From NCBI GenBank assembly GCA_964616755.1, contig CAZTSI010000002.1:95251-159250 (forward strand): a stretch of 64,000 nt of DNA. Reading direction: 5' to 3'. Under the pieces are notes generated by a model. The model searched no databases, was not told the DNA's origin, and worked only from the letters and a program-made list of their open reading frames with translations. The position numbers were made by a program, and so were the translations under genes. Source of the stretch: CAYNFR01 sp964616755. GTDB taxonomy: Bacteria > Bacteroidota > Bacteroidia > Chitinophagales > Saprospiraceae. Below are positions 62,220 to 64,000 of the stretch, piece after piece. Each line of letters begins with the position of its first letter. The stretch's first letter is position 1.

Positions 62220-62233
62220 GGATGAATTCATCC
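62220..62233. repeat. Perfect palindrome GGATGAATTCATCC
   Basis: A 14-base perfect palindrome in the gap between the two coiled-coil genes. It could be an operator or an RNA hairpin. Confidence 0.6.
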
Positions 62234-62300
62234 ATCTATAATAAGTCAGCAAGATACGAACAAAAAAAGTTCTTTAAAGATCAGAAAGCCTAATCTATTA

Positions 62301-62993
62301 TTAGCTCAAAAACGTTTTGATCTTATCTAAATCGCCCTTCACCTGTCCAGAAACCAGCTCGTATGAGGCATAAAAGCTATTCTTCGTAGATGCTACTTTT
62401 GATAAGGCTGCCTCTATCTCTGACTCAATGCCCGCCAACTCCCTTTCTGATGAGGCGATCTGTTTTTCAATGTCTTGTATTTGTTTTCTTGACTGCTCAA
62501 TAAACTCTTCTAGTTGTTTGGTGCGTATTTCGCGCTGGTTTATTTGGGTACTTCGTTGATTTTGAAGGGCTTGTTGAAATTTTTCTTCCTCGCTTTTCAA
62601 TACCTCCAAGTAATGACCAATGCTTTCTTCTAATTTTTTCTTTGTCAAACCCATGGTACTTGCCATCGCAAAAGCACTTTTGTAGCGTTTTGCATCATCG
62701 GGCTCAATTTTAGTTAATGATTGAAGCGATTGTTTATATTCTAAATAATCAAACCCCTCTACATTCGCCGCTTCTATGGCCTTGAGCAGTAGATCAACAA
62801 ATTTTTGCTCAGGCTTTGATCCTCCAGTTGAATCAGTATAGGTCTTTGGAGGCTCCGTAATATTGCTAGGCGTCGGTGGACTACTTGGCGCCGATGAAGA
62901 TGCCACTTGCTCCTCCATATCCTTTGCAGACGAAGATGCTGCACCGCCCTCTTCAATGACAAATATAGATTTCAACTTATTAAATAAACTCAT
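62301..62993 (-). CDS. Cytoplasmic coiled-coil protein of the envelope cassette
   Basis: A 230-residue protein with a serine/proline-rich low-complexity stretch (about 18-60), a helical domain (about 61-130, KFVDLLLKAIEAANVEGFDY) and a strong coiled coil (about 130-200). No signal or membrane segment. I do not recognise it. As the first gene of the five-gene minus-strand unit it is likely the regulator or cytoplasmic partner of the membrane components. Confidence 0.6.
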   Translation of the reverse strand: MSLFNKLKSIFVIEEGGAASSSAKDMEEQVASSSAPSSPPTPSNITEPPKTYTDSTGGSKPEQKFVDLLLKAIEAANVEGFDYLEYKQSLQSLTKIEPDDAKRYKSAFAMASTMGLTKKKLEESIGHYLEVLKSEEEKFQQALQNQRSTQINQREIRTKQLEEFIEQSRKQIQDIEKQIASSERELAGIESEIEAALSKVASTKNSFYASYELVSGQVKGDLDKIKTFLS

Positions 62994-63584
62994 GATCTCG
63001 ATTGCAAATTTTATGTTGAATAAATACGTAAACCACTTTCAAAATGCTAAGCCTTCAGATACATTTAAAGCTAGATAGATCTCTATCAAGCTAAAATAAC
63101 CATCGATCAAGCAATTATCAGCCGACATCACAAATATATCAGACATTGAGTTATATCTCCCTTCAAAGCGTGCCTTGATCTCAAAATATTATATCAGGCA
63201 TTATACACCAAGATTGGTTCAAACTCTATAACTAGTGGAACCTATCTTCTCATTTGTCTGGACGGATGTATCAATTGACTCACCTAATCTAAAGACCTCT
63301 ATGTATATATCACCACTTATATTTCGAGTAAGGTTTAGTCTAATGCCCAAATCATATCACCCCTTGAAACAAAATACGAGCTGCTAAAAAAATTATTACC
63401 AGAAGAATAAGAAATGATGGAGCACAAAAAAGTTCAAAATCTTCGACTTACCCAAATCCTATCGACCAATGAACGATAAATAAGGACAAGGCATAAATAA
63501 TATGCTTATTAGCGCAAGTCAGCGGTAATCTTTACTTTCACATTCGAAAGTTTTAGGATTTTTGTACTTTCCAATGACATAAAA
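62994..63584. promoter_or_regulatory. Upstream region of the envelope cassette, with candidate promoter and palindrome
   Basis: No gene seen. On the minus strand TATATTTG (63131-63138) is a -7 candidate, with TTTG at 63164-63167 as a somewhat distant -33 (25-base spacer). Between it and the start codon is a 24-base imperfect palindrome (63069-63092; core GATAGA-TC-TCTATC, outer arms AGCT), which would be in the leader. Confidence 0.45.
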
Positions 63585-64000
63585 ATGAAATTGCTCTTTC
63601 ATCGCATAAGCTATCTTCAATATCCATTAATGATCACAGGGCTTTTTTTTGCCCTTCGACCTCACATCATTGGGTATGAGCATCTTTGGTCATCAATAAA
63701 TTCAGCGCTTATTTTTTTGGGTTTAGGGGTTAGTTTCTCTACTCTTCAAGATACCACTAAGACTCAAAATGATATATCAAAACGTATATGGCAAGATCCC
63801 AAAAAAGGCTCTTTTGTGATTATTATTATCGGTTTTACGACAGCTTTCGTTATCTTATTCGGACTTATGGCCTATTTCTTTATTGACATTAAAGAAATAA
63901 ACGAGTTTGCTTTGGGACTAATCGTATTCGGTATCGGTATGATAAGTCTGCTAAAAGCGTCCAAGGAAATGTTTGAAAATCATCGTTCTGATCGTAAATC
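63585..64000 (+). CDS. Membrane protein, start only (3' end outside window)
   Basis: An open frame of about 138 codons from the ATG at 63585-63587 to the edge. It begins MKLLFHRISYLQYPLM and shows three to four hydrophobic segments (about 15-30, 38-52, 83-107 and 113-127). No known family motif is recognised. It is divergent from the envelope cassette across a 591-base gap. Confidence 0.75.
   Translation, partial: MKLLFHRISYLQYPLMITGLFFALRPHIIGYEHLWSSINSALIFLGLGVSFSTLQDTTKTQNDISKRIWQDPKKGSFVIIIIGFTTAFVILFGLMAYFFIDIKEINEFALGLIVFGIGMISLLKASKEMFENHRSDRK

Noticed and set aside
1..64000. tRNA, rRNA, CRISPR array, IS element or prophage
   Set aside because: Looked for T-loop motifs, regularly spaced repeats, transposase or phage structural proteins, and found none.

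Overview
The window looks like a chromosomal segment of a Bacteroidota bacterium, most likely of the Saprospiria/Saprospiraceae type; this is inferred from gene content, not from a marker tree. Supporting signs are Bacteroidota promoter elements (-7 TAnnTTTG and its variant TATCTTCG) in front of many genes, a PASTA-bearing PBP in the dcw cluster, DUF1573, DUF3276 (Pur-alpha-like), 2TM-domain and ComEA/ComEC-type proteins, moderate AT-richness, and almost no Shine-Dalgarno sequences. A run of ten Ns at 53130-53139 shows a draft assembly. I saw no tRNA, rRNA, CRISPR array, insertion sequence or prophage.

Layout. 1-6700: dcw cell-wall/division cluster on the minus strand (mraZ, rsmH, ftsL-like, PBP/ftsI, murE, mraY running off the edge), with a readable MraZ operator and promoter. 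6865-10106: glycosyltransferase and fused alpha-beta 2-oxoacid dehydrogenase E1. 10354-14042: DUF1573 protein, YaaA, 2TM protein, Kv-like potassium channel, PAP2-like enzyme. 14063-18310: TolC / MacB-like permease / HlyD-type adaptor without a linked ATPase. 18593-23467: a compact operon of metallophosphoesterase, Mod-type adenine methyltransferase, a 199-residue putative nuclease and a helicase-only Res subunit, i.e. what looks like a split type III restriction system. 23780-27998: M20 peptidase, NhaC antiporter, PLP transsulfuration enzyme. 28403-33311: MFS transporter, rlmH, comEC and a ComEA-like protein. 33391-37551: WYL regulator, PfkB kinase, thioredoxin-fold protein, dnaA. 37831-43593: 5'-nucleotidase split over two genes, a conserved membrane protein, IscA-type protein, MmcQ/YjbR, isocitrate dehydrogenase, DUF937-OmpA protein. 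43710-48407: Dna2-like nuclease-helicase, GNAT and methyltransferase-like genes with overlapping ends. 48413-54519: MoeB-rhodanese, cupin, ftsK, sialidase, EGF-like lipoprotein. 54857-57114: ABC exporter and DUF3276. 57653-62993: a five-gene minus-strand cassette (two coiled-coil proteins, a substrate-binding protein fused to OmpA, permease, ATPase). 63585-64000: start of a membrane protein.

Most of the window is housekeeping. The two loci most worth attention are the split type III-like restriction operon (18593-23467) and the ABC / SBP-OmpA / coiled-coil envelope cassette (57653-62993). Regulatory sequence is unusually legible: a MraZ box array, paired palindromes before comEC, a palindrome in the leader of the envelope cassette, a leader hairpin before the restriction operon, several intrinsic terminators, and two genes whose -7 element sits so close to the start codon that leaderless mRNA is likely.
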